Below, piece by piece: positions 8,226 to 16,904 of a stretch of DNA of 64,000 nt. The notes beneath the pieces were generated by a model. The model had not been told where the DNA came from. It searched no databases and worked only from the letters and a program-made list of their open reading frames with translations. Source of the DNA: a virus; the IMG/VR virus record IMGVR_UViG_3300035670_010691, positions 44,915 through 108,914 of that record; one strand, given 5' to 3'. The position numbers and the translations under genes are program-made. Each line of letters begins with the position of its first letter. Within the stretch, counting starts at the first letter, position 1.

Positions 8226-9661
8226 AATTAGGAGTTTGTGTTCCATACAGAAATAGAGAAGCCCACTTAAAGGAATTCGTACCAACAGTTGGTAAGTATT
8301 TAGAAAGTCAAGGAATTGATTACCAAATATATTTTGGCCATCAAGTTGATGATAAGTTGTTTAATCGTGGTGCAATGAAAAATGTTGCAGCAGAATGGGC
8401 GTTTAAAGAAGGATGTGATTACATTGTATGGCACGACATAGATATGATACCCGAAGAAGGGTGTGATTATTCTTTTCCTGAAAAATACCCCGTTCATATT
8501 GCCACTAACATTTCACAAATGAATTACCAATTGAAGTATGAAGAGTACTTTGGTGGTGCGGTCTTATTCTCAAAAGAACAAGTTGAGAAAACCAACGGGT
8601 ATTCAAATGACTATTGGGATTGGGGTATGGAAGATGATGACCTTTTTTGGAGGTGTGTGTTAGAGGGATATGTTGATCAAAAATATATGAATTTTACCGA
8701 TTTACCAAAAGATTATTTATCATTTGACGGGAAGGGTTCATTTGTCAGAATACCATGTACTCGTTCTATTCGTAATTTAACTTCAAGGTCTCACACAGTT
8801 TCCGTACTCGTTCGTGCTCATCAACAAGAGGAAAAAGTACCAATTTGGTTAGTTGGTGATACAGAAAGAAGATTTTGTGAATATCCTATTTTAAGGAGAC
8901 CTGGATATGATTATGGTTTGAGTTATAATAATTCCCGTACCTATACATCTCAATTGTGGAATAATCAAAAAGACCATATCTATTCTTGGATGAAACGATA
9001 TGAAAACCAATGGTCTTGGGTAACACTTGTTGTTGATGATAACAAAGTTCATTTTTATATGAATGGTAAAGAAAGTGATGCTCGTTGGGGAACAGGAACT
9101 CATTCACCCCAAGAGTTTGAAGGAATGTTAAAACGATATGGCAATGTTGATTACTATTTAGGAACAACAACTTCCGTTGCTGATAATGATGTTTCAAAAT
9201 GGTTTAAAGGTGATATAGCAGATGTTAAATTATATGACAGAGCACTTACCAAATCAGAAGTAGAAGATTTAGCATTATCACCAACATCAGATGGGTTAGT
9301 TCTTCATTACAATTTTCAAAATGGAGAGGCGTATGATTTATCAGGTAACGAAAATGATGGTGAAGTTTTTGACTGTGAACATCACAGAGAAACTATACAA
9401 GTTCCATATACAACTCTTCCTCACCGAAGACCTGGTAGGTTAAGATGTCTTCCACATAAAGACGAAGGTTTAGTAGAAGAGGGCGGTGTTAAAAAATGGG
9501 CAAAAGGAGAAACCACCGCTCGTAATGAAAGAAGGTTCGTTCATCAAATGCAACAAGGTGAGTGGGATTACAAATCCGATGGAATTGCTCAATTAAAATA
9601 TGAATTAGTGGATACCACTATAATTAATGATAGAGTAAAATTAATAAATGTAAAATTATGA
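8222..9661 (+). CDS. GT7 (beta-1,4-galactosyltransferase-like) with nested LamG-like domain, copy 3
   Basis: A 479-residue paralogue. The GT7 motifs are VPYRNREAHL, HQVDDKLFNRGAM, the metal site HDIDMIP, YFGGAVLFSKEQV and NGYSNDYWDWGMEDDDLFWR, all consistent with an active enzyme. Residues about 180 to 390 hold the lectin-like insert, ending in the LamG signature DVKLYDRALTKSEVEDL followed by GLVLHYNFQNGEAYDLSG, typical of LamG_3 jelly-rolls. The C-terminal 75 residues (GRLRCLPH, KSDGIAQLKYELVD) close the GT7 fold. It overlaps both neighbours by 4 bases. It is the least AT-rich and best conserved of the three copies. Substrate is unknown; an N-acetylglucosamine-like acceptor would be usual for the family. 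Confidence 0.8.
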   Translation: MKLGVCVPYRNREAHLKEFVPTVGKYLESQGIDYQIYFGHQVDDKLFNRGAMKNVAAEWAFKEGCDYIVWHDIDMIPEEGCDYSFPEKYPVHIATNISQMNYQLKYEEYFGGAVLFSKEQVEKTNGYSNDYWDWGMEDDDLFWRCVLEGYVDQKYMNFTDLPKDYLSFDGKGSFVRIPCTRSIRNLTSRSHTVSVLVRAHQQEEKVPIWLVGDTERRFCEYPILRRPGYDYGLSYNNSRTYTSQLWNNQKDHIYSWMKRYENQWSWVTLVVDDNKVHFYMNGKESDARWGTGTHSPQEFEGMLKRYGNVDYYLGTTTSVADNDVSKWFKGDIADVKLYDRALTKSEVEDLALSPTSDGLVLHYNFQNGEAYDLSGNENDGEVFDCEHHRETIQVPYTTLPHRRPGRLRCLPHKDEGLVEEGGVKKWAKGETTARNERRFVHQMQQGEWDYKSDGIAQLKYELVDTTIINDRVKLINVKL

Positions 9662-11079
9662 GTGAAGTAATTGGAAATAATTTCCATAAAACAAAACAAC
9701 AATTAGACTCAGTAGGATGTGGATTTTGTCTTGCAAAATGGACACAAGTTACGATGCATCTTCATAATGGAACTACCCATTCATGTCACCATCCTGCACC
9801 ACATAAAATTGGACTTAAAGAAATTGAAAAAAATCACACAGCATTACATAATTCTAAACATAAGAAAAAAGTTAGAAAAGAAATGTTGGAGGGTGGTAGA
9901 CCAGAAGAATGTAATTATTGTTGGAGAGTAGAAGATAGCTCAGAAGCTTATTCAGACCGAGTATTTAAATCAGAAGAACAATGGTCTAAACCTCACTTTG
10001 AAGAAATTAAAAATATTGATTGGAAAGAAGATTATTTACCAAAATATGTTGAGGTAAGTTTTGCAAACACTTGTAATTTTAAGTGTGCGTATTGTGGACC
10101 TGAATATTCATCAACTTGGGTAGAAGAAGTTAGAAATCATGGTGGATATCCAACGTCTCAAAATTTTAATTCATTAGACCCAATTGTAGAAAGAAATACA
10201 CTTTCTATACCACAACGAGAACATAATCCATATATTGAGGCATTTTGGAAATGGTGGCCTCAGTTATACAAAAATATGGATACTTTTAGAATTACAGGTG
10301 GTGAGCCATTATTGTCAAAAGATACTTGGAAAGTATTAGATAATATTATTGAAACTGATGAACCAAATAAAAACTTAAAGTTTTCCATTAATTCAAATTT
10401 AGGTGTGGATGATAAGTTGATTGAAAAACTTATTGAAAAACTTAAAATTATTGAAACCGAAGGTAGAGTAAAAGAAATGATTATTTACACATCGGTTGAT
10501 GCATATGGACAACAAGCTGACTATGTTAGATATGGTTTGGATTTTGAAAAACTTTTTAAAAATATTGATAGAATTTTATCGGAACTTCAAAAAGTAACAG
10601 TTGTTGTTATGTCAACATTTAATATTTTTAGTATTTTTTCTTATGAGAAATTGTTAAAAAAGGTATATGAATTTAAACTAAAACATTTTAATACAGAGAG
10701 ATATTGGAATTCTGCTTTAATTATAGATACTTCTTATTTAAGACATCCAGAATTTTTAAGTTTTAGATTATTAAAAGACTATTTAGACGAAGAATACTTT
10801 GAAAGATGTATAAAATTCATGAAATTTCATTCTACTTATAGGTCTTTAAATTCGTTTCAACCTAAGCATATTTCAGATGTTGGATTTACTTTAAAAGAAA
10901 TAGAAAAAGTATCAAGAATTAGAGATATTTTTGTTAAAGATAGTTTAATAGATGATACAAATTTTGATTTACAAAAGAAAGATTTTTTAAAATTTATAGA
11001 AGAGTATGAAGTAAGAAGACACTTAAAATGTCAAGATTATTTCCCTGAATTAACTAATTTCATAAATAATATAAAATGA
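9658..11079 (+). CDS. Twitch-domain radical SAM protein, copy 1
   Basis: A 473-residue protein. CNFKCAYC near residue 137 is the CxxxCxxC motif that binds the radical-SAM [4Fe-4S] cluster, and ITGGEPLL near residue 218 is the SAM-contacting GGEP motif. The N-terminal region has extra cysteines (CGFCLAKW near residue 20, C-H-H near residue 41, CNYCWRVED near residue 83) as in the twitch-type radical SAM proteins, in which the N-terminal part may hold an auxiliary cluster. Reactions of this group are largely unknown; in glycan clusters radical SAM enzymes often dehydrate or epimerise sugars. It abuts a lectin-like gene and a second copy at 11825. Confidence 0.8.
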   Translation: MSEVIGNNFHKTKQQLDSVGCGFCLAKWTQVTMHLHNGTTHSCHHPAPHKIGLKEIEKNHTALHNSKHKKKVRKEMLEGGRPEECNYCWRVEDSSEAYSDRVFKSEEQWSKPHFEEIKNIDWKEDYLPKYVEVSFANTCNFKCAYCGPEYSSTWVEEVRNHGGYPTSQNFNSLDPIVERNTLSIPQREHNPYIEAFWKWWPQLYKNMDTFRITGGEPLLSKDTWKVLDNIIETDEPNKNLKFSINSNLGVDDKLIEKLIEKLKIIETEGRVKEMIIYTSVDAYGQQADYVRYGLDFEKLFKNIDRILSELQKVTVVVMSTFNIFSIFSYEKLLKKVYEFKLKHFNTERYWNSALIIDTSYLRHPEFLSFRLLKDYLDEEYFERCIKFMKFHSTYRSLNSFQPKHISDVGFTLKEIEKVSRIRDIFVKDSLIDDTNFDLQKKDFLKFIEEYEVRRHLKCQDYFPELTNFINNIK

Positions 11080-11822
11080 ATATATTATATAAACAACCGT
11101 ATTGGATAAAATATAAATGGGATTTGTCATATCACGATGATAATCAATATGTTACTCCATTCAATAAAGAACAAAACTTGGAATTAAATAATTGTTTTCA
11201 TCAAAAAAAATGGACATTGAATGTATTTTTTAAATTAATACCAAATTCATTTACTGATAAAATATTTTGTATCATAGGAAAGCCGGGCAAAAATATGGGA
11301 ATCACATTTAATACTGAAAGTGAATCTCTTGCTTTTGAATTTTGGACGAAGGTTCCAAAAAAAGATGACCAATTTAATTGGGTTGGATTTTATGGAATTA
11401 CTAAAAGTGATTTAGAAAATTTGGATTTAGTCCTTTCAGTTGTTAGAGAAAATAATAAAATATTACTTTATAAAAATTATGATTTAATAAACGAACAGGA
11501 ATTTGAAGGTGAATTAATAGACGATTATAAGGAAGAAGGTATTATAATCGGGGCAGGTAATCCTGGTACATTTGTTGAAGAACACAGATATTTTGGTCAA
11601 TTTGATATTAAGCACTTATCGTTTATTAAAAACAAAACAGATATTAATTTTGCACTTGAGACATTTACAACACCAGTTGAAAAACTGTTGAACAAATCTC
11701 ATTATAACGATATTCTTTTCTTATTTGATTTTAAACATAAAAATAATTTTAACATCATTTTAGATGAATCAAAAAACAATAACTTTATGGAAAAACTTCC
11801 ACTTGAATTTTTAACTAATTAA
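11076..11822 (+). CDS. LamG/concanavalin-like carbohydrate-binding protein (putative)
   Basis: A 248-residue protein consisting of what looks like a single jelly-roll domain. KKWTLNVFFKL near residue 43 and GKPGKNMGITF near residue 66 resemble strands of the LamG-type inserts in the three GT7 proteins upstream, and FGQFDIKHLSFIKNKTDI near residue 170 corresponds to their F-x-G-x-I-x-x-x-x-x-Y segment. It lacks any catalytic domain. It lies between the two radical SAM genes and overlaps the first by 4 bases, so it may present a glycan substrate to them. Function is inferred from fold resemblance only. Confidence 0.5.
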   Translation: MNILYKQPYWIKYKWDLSYHDDNQYVTPFNKEQNLELNNCFHQKKWTLNVFFKLIPNSFTDKIFCIIGKPGKNMGITFNTESESLAFEFWTKVPKKDDQFNWVGFYGITKSDLENLDLVLSVVRENNKILLYKNYDLINEQEFEGELIDDYKEEGIIIGAGNPGTFVEEHRYFGQFDIKHLSFIKNKTDINFALETFTTPVEKLLNKSHYNDILFLFDFKHKNNFNIILDESKNNNFMEKLPLEFLTN

Positions 11823-11824
11823 TT

Positions 11825-13273
11825 ATGTCAGATACAAACGAATTACGAGATTGGCGAAACAAAAATCTTAACTCTATATCACCAAGCTTTTGTGCAGCTA
11901 AATGGTATAATGCTTCTTTACATTTGGGTCATGGATTTACCAACTCCTGTCACTTACCACTTCCCCATCCTGTTGATTTAGAGGAAATTAAAACTAATCC
12001 GGGAGCACTTCATAATACGAAGTTAAAGAAAGAAGCACGTAAAATGATGTTGGATGGTAGAAGACCAGCTGAATGTTCTTATTGTTGGAAAGTGGAGGAT
12101 ATTGGTAGAGATCACATTGCAGATCGTGTTTATAAGTCACGTATTTACAAAGAAGAAGATATTTCTAAATTAAGAGATTTACCTTGGGATGTGGATGTGT
12201 TATTAAAAACAGTAGAGGTTTCATTCGATAGAACTTGTAATTTTGCTTGCTCATATTGCAATTCAGGTTATTCCACGACATGGGGTAAAGAAATCAAAAA
12301 ATTTGGACCTTATCAAAAGTTTAAAACAGTATCCGCGGGCGCTTATTACGCTGACGGAAGTTGGGCTGATAAATTTGGAAAACAAAATGATGATAATCCA
12401 TATGTTCAAGCATTTATTAGATGGTGGCCAGATCTTGTAAAAGAATTAGAAGAAATTAGAATCACAGGTGGAGAACCAACCATGTCTCATAATTTTTGGA
12501 GTTTCTTGGATGTCGTTAAGAGATATCCATCCAACAAATTAAGACTTGCTGTTAATTCTAATTTAGGTGGTACTTTTGATAGAATACAAAGACTAATTGA
12601 CGCTACTCACGAATTACCAATTAAAGAATTTGATTTATATACGTCTAACGAATCTTTTGGTAAGCATGCCGAATATATTAGAGATGGTTTAATTTATCCC
12701 GAGTGGAGATCAAATATGGTTAAGTTTATTGAAAGAGCAGAATTTAGGTCACTAACCGTGATGATGACGATAAATTCTCTTTGTCTTTTCAGTATTACCG
12801 AATTTTTGGACGATATGATTACTCTAAAAGAAAAATATGGTCCAAACAGACCAAATGTCGATTTTAACATTTTAAGATGGCCAGCATTCATGTCTCCACT
12901 CGTATTACCAAATTCTGTAAAAAATGACTTACACCGTAAGTTTAAAACTTGGTATGACGAAAGAAGAAAAAATGAATGGTTTGATGAATTGTTTTCAGTA
13001 GGTGAAAAGGCACAGATTGAAAGATTAATTGACTATATTGAAGTAGTTGAAACAGGTCACGTAACAACAGAAAGAGAAAATGAATTACATTTTCATGACT
13101 TTAAATCATTTTATTCTCAATATGATGAAAGACGTGGTAAGAGTTTTGTTGAAACTTTTCCTGAATTAAAAGATTGGTATGAATCAATTGAAGTTGATAA
13201 AACCATACCTGATGTTGAATTGAGAAGTGGTGAAATTACTCACTTTGAAGACGGTGAATATAATCCAAATTAA
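11825..13273 (+). CDS. Twitch-domain radical SAM protein, copy 2
   Basis: A 482-residue paralogue of the protein at 9658, alignable over nearly its full length. CNFACSYC near residue 138 is the cluster motif and ITGGEPTM near residue 215 the SAM-binding motif. The N-terminal cysteines are also kept: SFCAAKW near residue 22, SCHLPLPHP near residue 40 and CSYCWKVED near residue 80. It ends in an extra acidic tail of about 30 residues. The pair flanks a lectin-like gene, suggesting either two successive reactions or a heterodimer. The gene is noticeably less AT-rich than its lectin-like neighbour. The substrate is unknown. Confidence 0.8.
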   Translation: MSDTNELRDWRNKNLNSISPSFCAAKWYNASLHLGHGFTNSCHLPLPHPVDLEEIKTNPGALHNTKLKKEARKMMLDGRRPAECSYCWKVEDIGRDHIADRVYKSRIYKEEDISKLRDLPWDVDVLLKTVEVSFDRTCNFACSYCNSGYSTTWGKEIKKFGPYQKFKTVSAGAYYADGSWADKFGKQNDDNPYVQAFIRWWPDLVKELEEIRITGGEPTMSHNFWSFLDVVKRYPSNKLRLAVNSNLGGTFDRIQRLIDATHELPIKEFDLYTSNESFGKHAEYIRDGLIYPEWRSNMVKFIERAEFRSLTVMMTINSLCLFSITEFLDDMITLKEKYGPNRPNVDFNILRWPAFMSPLVLPNSVKNDLHRKFKTWYDERRKNEWFDELFSVGEKAQIERLIDYIEVVETGHVTTERENELHFHDFKSFYSQYDERRGKSFVETFPELKDWYESIEVDKTIPDVELRSGEITHFEDGEYNPN

Positions 13274-13276
13274 ATC

Positions 13277-14419
13277 ATGTATGGGTTAGATTATACATTA
13301 AGATGGCAAGAACCATTTGGTGGTTGGGGAAATCATAGTGACTTTTATAAAAGCAAATACCAAAAAATTTTAGATAATAACGATACTGGGTTATGTAATA
13401 GAATTTTTCATTGGGAAATTGCATACGATTTAAATAAAAGACATGATTTCAAATACACAATTCTTTTACCATATCGGTTTTGGCCAGAAATAGAATTGAT
13501 AAACTTACCTTATACAAAACCTGTTTTTTACGGAGAATACGAATTTGGTAGCAATTATATCGTTGAATATGAAAGTCTTAATTTTAAAACCGTCTTTGAT
13601 ATAGAAAGCGATGATGTATATAAAGCAACTCAAATTGATAGAGATTATATACAACAACTTTATTTAGATGAAACTAAAAAATTGAAAGATAATCACTATT
13701 ATTCTGATTTTAGTTATTATAGTTTACGTGAATTGGTTGAACTAAAAAATCCACAATTTTTATACCATTTACCCGATGTTTCACTAAAATACAGACCCCT
13801 TTCGTCTATAAAATTAAAACATAAATTTATGGATGATGTTATAACAAATTTTACAAAAAACGCCATAGGATTTCATATTAGAAGAAATAATGGAGTTAGT
13901 TTTAATGAAGATTCAATTTACAAAAACAATCCACAGTTAAAAAAAGAATTTTTGTCTATTAGAAAAACATCTCATATTCAAAATCCATTATACCAATTCG
14001 TTGATGATGAAAAATATTTTAAAATAATTGATAAAATTTTAAAAATACTTCCTGATCATGATATTTTTATAAGCATGGATTTACCAAAACAATTTTTGGA
14101 ACCTTATTATAAAAATTTTGGAAATATGATATTTTCAAGTCATGATATATTACCAGAAATAAAAAATTATTTATTAGAATCAAAAATAAATGTTGAAAGA
14201 TTAGAAAATTATGCAAATGCTATTTTAAATGTAACTGATTTATTTTGTTTATCTAATTGTAATTATTTAGTGTGTAGTTATCCATCAACTTATAGTGAAT
14301 TTGCATATGAATATAAAAATACACCATATTCGAGTATAAAGTTGGAAGTAGATGATATTGTATCAGATTTTCTAAAACACAAAAATGTTAAATTTAACAA
14401 AAATAAAAAATTATTTTAA
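13277..14419 (+). CDS. Fucosyltransferase-like protein (putative O-FucT/FUT8-type GT-B)
   Basis: A 380-residue protein. GLCNRIFHWEIAY near residue 35 resembles the N-terminal G-x-x-N-x-x-x-x-x-x-x-A segment of O-fucosyltransferase, NodZ and FUT8 enzymes, and GFHIRRNNG near residue 196 matches their donor-binding H-x-R-R motif. DIFISMDLPKQF near residue 258 (usually a strand with S/T-D) and NYLVCSYPSTYSEFA near residue 330 (S-x-S/Y-T-F/Y-S) complete the family pattern. With GDP-mannose-derived sugar genes nearby, a GDP-sugar donor is plausible. The distance from known families is large, so the assignment rests on these spaced motifs. It is followed directly by a TAATG junction. Confidence 0.55.
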   Translation: MYGLDYTLRWQEPFGGWGNHSDFYKSKYQKILDNNDTGLCNRIFHWEIAYDLNKRHDFKYTILLPYRFWPEIELINLPYTKPVFYGEYEFGSNYIVEYESLNFKTVFDIESDDVYKATQIDRDYIQQLYLDETKKLKDNHYYSDFSYYSLRELVELKNPQFLYHLPDVSLKYRPLSSIKLKHKFMDDVITNFTKNAIGFHIRRNNGVSFNEDSIYKNNPQLKKEFLSIRKTSHIQNPLYQFVDDEKYFKIIDKILKILPDHDIFISMDLPKQFLEPYYKNFGNMIFSSHDILPEIKNYLLESKINVERLENYANAILNVTDLFCLSNCNYLVCSYPSTYSEFAYEYKNTPYSSIKLEVDDIVSDFLKHKNVKFNKNKKLF

Positions 14420-15090
14420 TGTTTCAAGAATGGCCAATTGGTAGACCACCAAAAGAATTACAAAGACCTGAATTATCACAATTAGATTTTGAATGGTCTA
14501 ACCCGCAAGAAGTTATAGATTACTTTGAGAAAAAAGTGGCAAAGTTTGCAGGTTCAAAGTACGGAGTTGCGGTTGACTGTTGTACCAATGCTATTTTTCT
14601 CACTCTTAAGTACTTAAACCAACCACAAGAAATTACAATACCCACCCACACTTACATTTCCGTTCCAAACTATATTAAATTAGCGGGTTACGATGTAAAG
14701 TTTGAAGAAAGAGAATGGAGTGGAGTGTATCAACTCAACCCTCTTGATGTATGGGACGGTGCTGGTAGATGGATTGAAGGTATGTTTCAAGGTGAGTTTA
14801 TGTGTTTGTCCTTTCAGTTTAAAAAAAGATTACCAATTGGTAGAGGTGGTATGATACTTACCGACAACGAAGATGCGTATAAGTGGTTGAAGAAAGCACG
14901 GTATGATGGTAGAGACCTCACCAAATCACAAGACGAAGATGATATTGATATGGTGGGATATCATATGTATATGACTCCCGAAGACGCCGCTCGTGGTATT
15001 TTACTTATGGATAAAATTTCGAGTGTTAATAATGACACTCATTCAAATAACTCATACAAAAATATTTTAGAAAATAATGTTAAGTTTTGA
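14419..15090 (+). CDS. Short DegT/DnrJ/EryC1/StrS-type aminotransferase-like protein
   Basis: A 223-residue protein similar to the large PLP-binding domain of sugar aminotransferases. FAGSKYGVAVDCCTNAIFLTL near residue 43 matches the F-x-G-x-K-x-x-x-x-V-x-S-C-T-x-A-L segment, PTHTYISVPN near residue 75 the P-x-x-T-F/Y-x-A motif, and SFQFKKRLPIGRGGMILT near residue 131 the PLP-lysine region; one of the two lysines in FKKR is the presumed Schiff-base residue. The family is normally about 370 residues, so the C-terminal small domain is missing. The Asp that holds the pyridine ring appears kept in DVWDGAG. It may be a minimal active form or act on a carrier-bound sugar. Confidence 0.65.
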   Translation: MFQEWPIGRPPKELQRPELSQLDFEWSNPQEVIDYFEKKVAKFAGSKYGVAVDCCTNAIFLTLKYLNQPQEITIPTHTYISVPNYIKLAGYDVKFEEREWSGVYQLNPLDVWDGAGRWIEGMFQGEFMCLSFQFKKRLPIGRGGMILTDNEDAYKWLKKARYDGRDLTKSQDEDDIDMVGYHMYMTPEDAARGILLMDKISSVNNDTHSNNSYKNILENNVKF

Positions 15091-15898
15091 TAAAAATACA
15101 AAATTATTTATAGACAAAAGATATAAAGATAGACATATAAATTTTTATCAAACTGATTTAGAAGATACCTATTTTCAAAATAAAAATAAAATGGGGGAAT
15201 CTTGGTACTATTTTGATAATCCAATAGATTATAAATTTAACAAATTAGGTTTTAGATTTAAAGAAATAGAAGAAGTGGATGATAATTTTCTACTATCATT
15301 TGGATGTTCTTACACAGAAGGAGTCGGATTGCATTATGAAGATTTGTGGGTTACAAAACTTGCAAATAGTTTAAATTTAGATTTTATGAATTTTGCAAAA
15401 TCAAGTTCTTCTGTTGATAACATTATTTGGCAAACAATATTTATTTCAAATTATTTAAAAAAAAATAATAAAATTCCTAAATTTGTTATTTATCAAATAC
15501 CTTTTTACACTAGAACACAGTTTGTTGATATTTGGGGTGACGAAATTGATATTGTTTCCCAAAACTTGGAGATGAATTATAAAAATTTAAGTTTTATTGA
15601 TGAATATTATAAATATTTTTTTATAGAAACTCAAATTCAACCAAAAATTAATATACTTTTTTTAACTAATATGGCAAGTATTATTTGGGAATCGATGGGT
15701 TCGAAAGTTATATATTTTTCATTGGAACCTGATTCTGAATCAAAAGAAATTAACTCATTTTTAAATAATGAAGTAATTAATATATATGATTACACAGTAC
15801 ATGAAAAAAATAAATTAGCAAGAGACTTATCCCATAATGGGAGATTTGGTCATGATATAATTGTAGAAGAATTACAAAAAATAATTAAAAATGGTTAA
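15077..15898 (+). CDS. SGNH hydrolase-like protein 1
   Basis: A 273-residue protein with the block I motif SFGCSYTEGVGL near residue 75 (nucleophile Ser in G-C-S-Y-T), a following block II NFAKSSSSVDN with a Gly-to-Ser/Ala change, and a C-terminal D-x-x-H in LARDLSHNGRFGHDII near residue 250 supplying the catalytic Asp and His. SGNH enzymes in glycan clusters add or remove acyl groups. It is the first of five such proteins in the window (others at 21495, 25781, 32885, 33793). It overlaps the aminotransferase gene by 14 bases and the amidinotransferase gene by 8. Confidence 0.65.
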   Translation: MLSFDKNTKLFIDKRYKDRHINFYQTDLEDTYFQNKNKMGESWYYFDNPIDYKFNKLGFRFKEIEEVDDNFLLSFGCSYTEGVGLHYEDLWVTKLANSLNLDFMNFAKSSSSVDNIIWQTIFISNYLKKNNKIPKFVIYQIPFYTRTQFVDIWGDEIDIVSQNLEMNYKNLSFIDEYYKYFFIETQIQPKINILFLTNMASIIWESMGSKVIYFSLEPDSESKEINSFLNNEVINIYDYTVHEKNKLARDLSHNGRFGHDIIVEELQKIIKNG

Positions 15899-16904
15899 TG
15901 TTAATAATGAATGGGAACCTCTTAAAGAAGTAATACTTGGTACGGTTACTAACGCAAACATGCCCACACATGGGAAAGATTTACATTGTATAAATTACGC
16001 AGACCAAGATAGTATTCCAATTGACGAAGACGGATTTTGGAATAGTAAAGTTTATTTTGAAACAAATGAAGATTTAGAAAATTTAAAAAATACGTTAGAA
16101 TCAGCTGGTGTAAAAGTTCATAGACCCTCTCCAATTCAAACCAGAAATGTTATTTCAAATGGTTATTGGAAAACAAATCAATACTATACATTTTGCCCAA
16201 GAGATACTGTAACTGTTATTGGTGATACTATTCTTGAGTCACCGATGTCCCTCCGTTCCCGTCAATATGAAACCGATTGTTTTAAAGATATTTTTATACA
16301 AAAAATGAAAGAAGGTGCAAATTGGGTATCTGCTCCAAAACCACGTTTAACAGATGATAGTTACCAAAGAGAAGACTTATCCCAACTCACTTTACGAGAT
16401 ATAGAACCTGTTTTTGATGCCGCTAATATTCTTCGTTGTAATGATGATATTCTGTATCTAAATTCCAACACAGGAAACAAGTTGGGAGCACAATGGTTAC
16501 AGAACTTTTTGGGTTCGAAATATCGGGTACACGTCCTTGAAAACATTTATTCATACATTCACATAGACTCAACTATTGCACTCCTTAGAGAGGGATTATG
16601 TCTTCTAAATCCCGAACGAGTAAACGAAGACAATATGCCTGAATTATTAAAAAGTTGGGATAAAATTTGGTGCCCTCCAATGGTTGATATTGGATATCAT
16701 AAAACTAATAGAGCATCGGTATGGATAGGAGTAAATCTACTTTCCATAGATGAAAACACAGTAGTGGTTGATAATAGACAAACTGAATTGATAAAAGAAC
16801 TTAAAAAGTATGGTATTGACACACTTGATGCACAAATTCGTCACTCACGAACTCTTGGTGGTTCTATGCATTGCGTAACAACAGATTTATGGAGGGGAAA
16901 GTGA
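15891..16904 (+). CDS. Amidinotransferase (glycine/inosamine amidinotransferase-like)
   Basis: A 337-residue member of the guanidino-group-modifying fold. Visible are EWEPLKEVILGT at the N-terminus, EPVFDAANILR near residue 170 (the Asp-containing motif), HIDSTIALL near residue 225 (catalytic His) and GGSMHCVTTDLWR near residue 323 with the catalytic Cys. The family transfers an amidino group from arginine to an amine, forming guanidinoacetate or guanidino-inositols (as in StrB1). In a sugar cluster beside an aminotransferase-like gene, guanidination of an amino sugar is the natural hypothesis. Length and all three catalytic residues are normal. It overlaps the next gene by 4 bases. Confidence 0.85.
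   Translation: MVNVNNEWEPLKEVILGTVTNANMPTHGKDLHCINYADQDSIPIDEDGFWNSKVYFETNEDLENLKNTLESAGVKVHRPSPIQTRNVISNGYWKTNQYYTFCPRDTVTVIGDTILESPMSLRSRQYETDCFKDIFIQKMKEGANWVSAPKPRLTDDSYQREDLSQLTLRDIEPVFDAANILRCNDDILYLNSNTGNKLGAQWLQNFLGSKYRVHVLENIYSYIHIDSTIALLREGLCLLNPERVNEDNMPELLKSWDKIWCPPMVDIGYHKTNRASVWIGVNLLSIDENTVVVDNRQTELIKELKKYGIDTLDAQIRHSRTLGGSMHCVTTDLWRGK

Noticed and set aside
14419-15090. Frameshift as the reason for the short DegT-type aminotransferase
   Set aside because: I see no continuation of the family's C-terminal domain in any frame downstream; the next gene is an SGNH-like protein in another frame with its own start, so a naturally short form is more likely.
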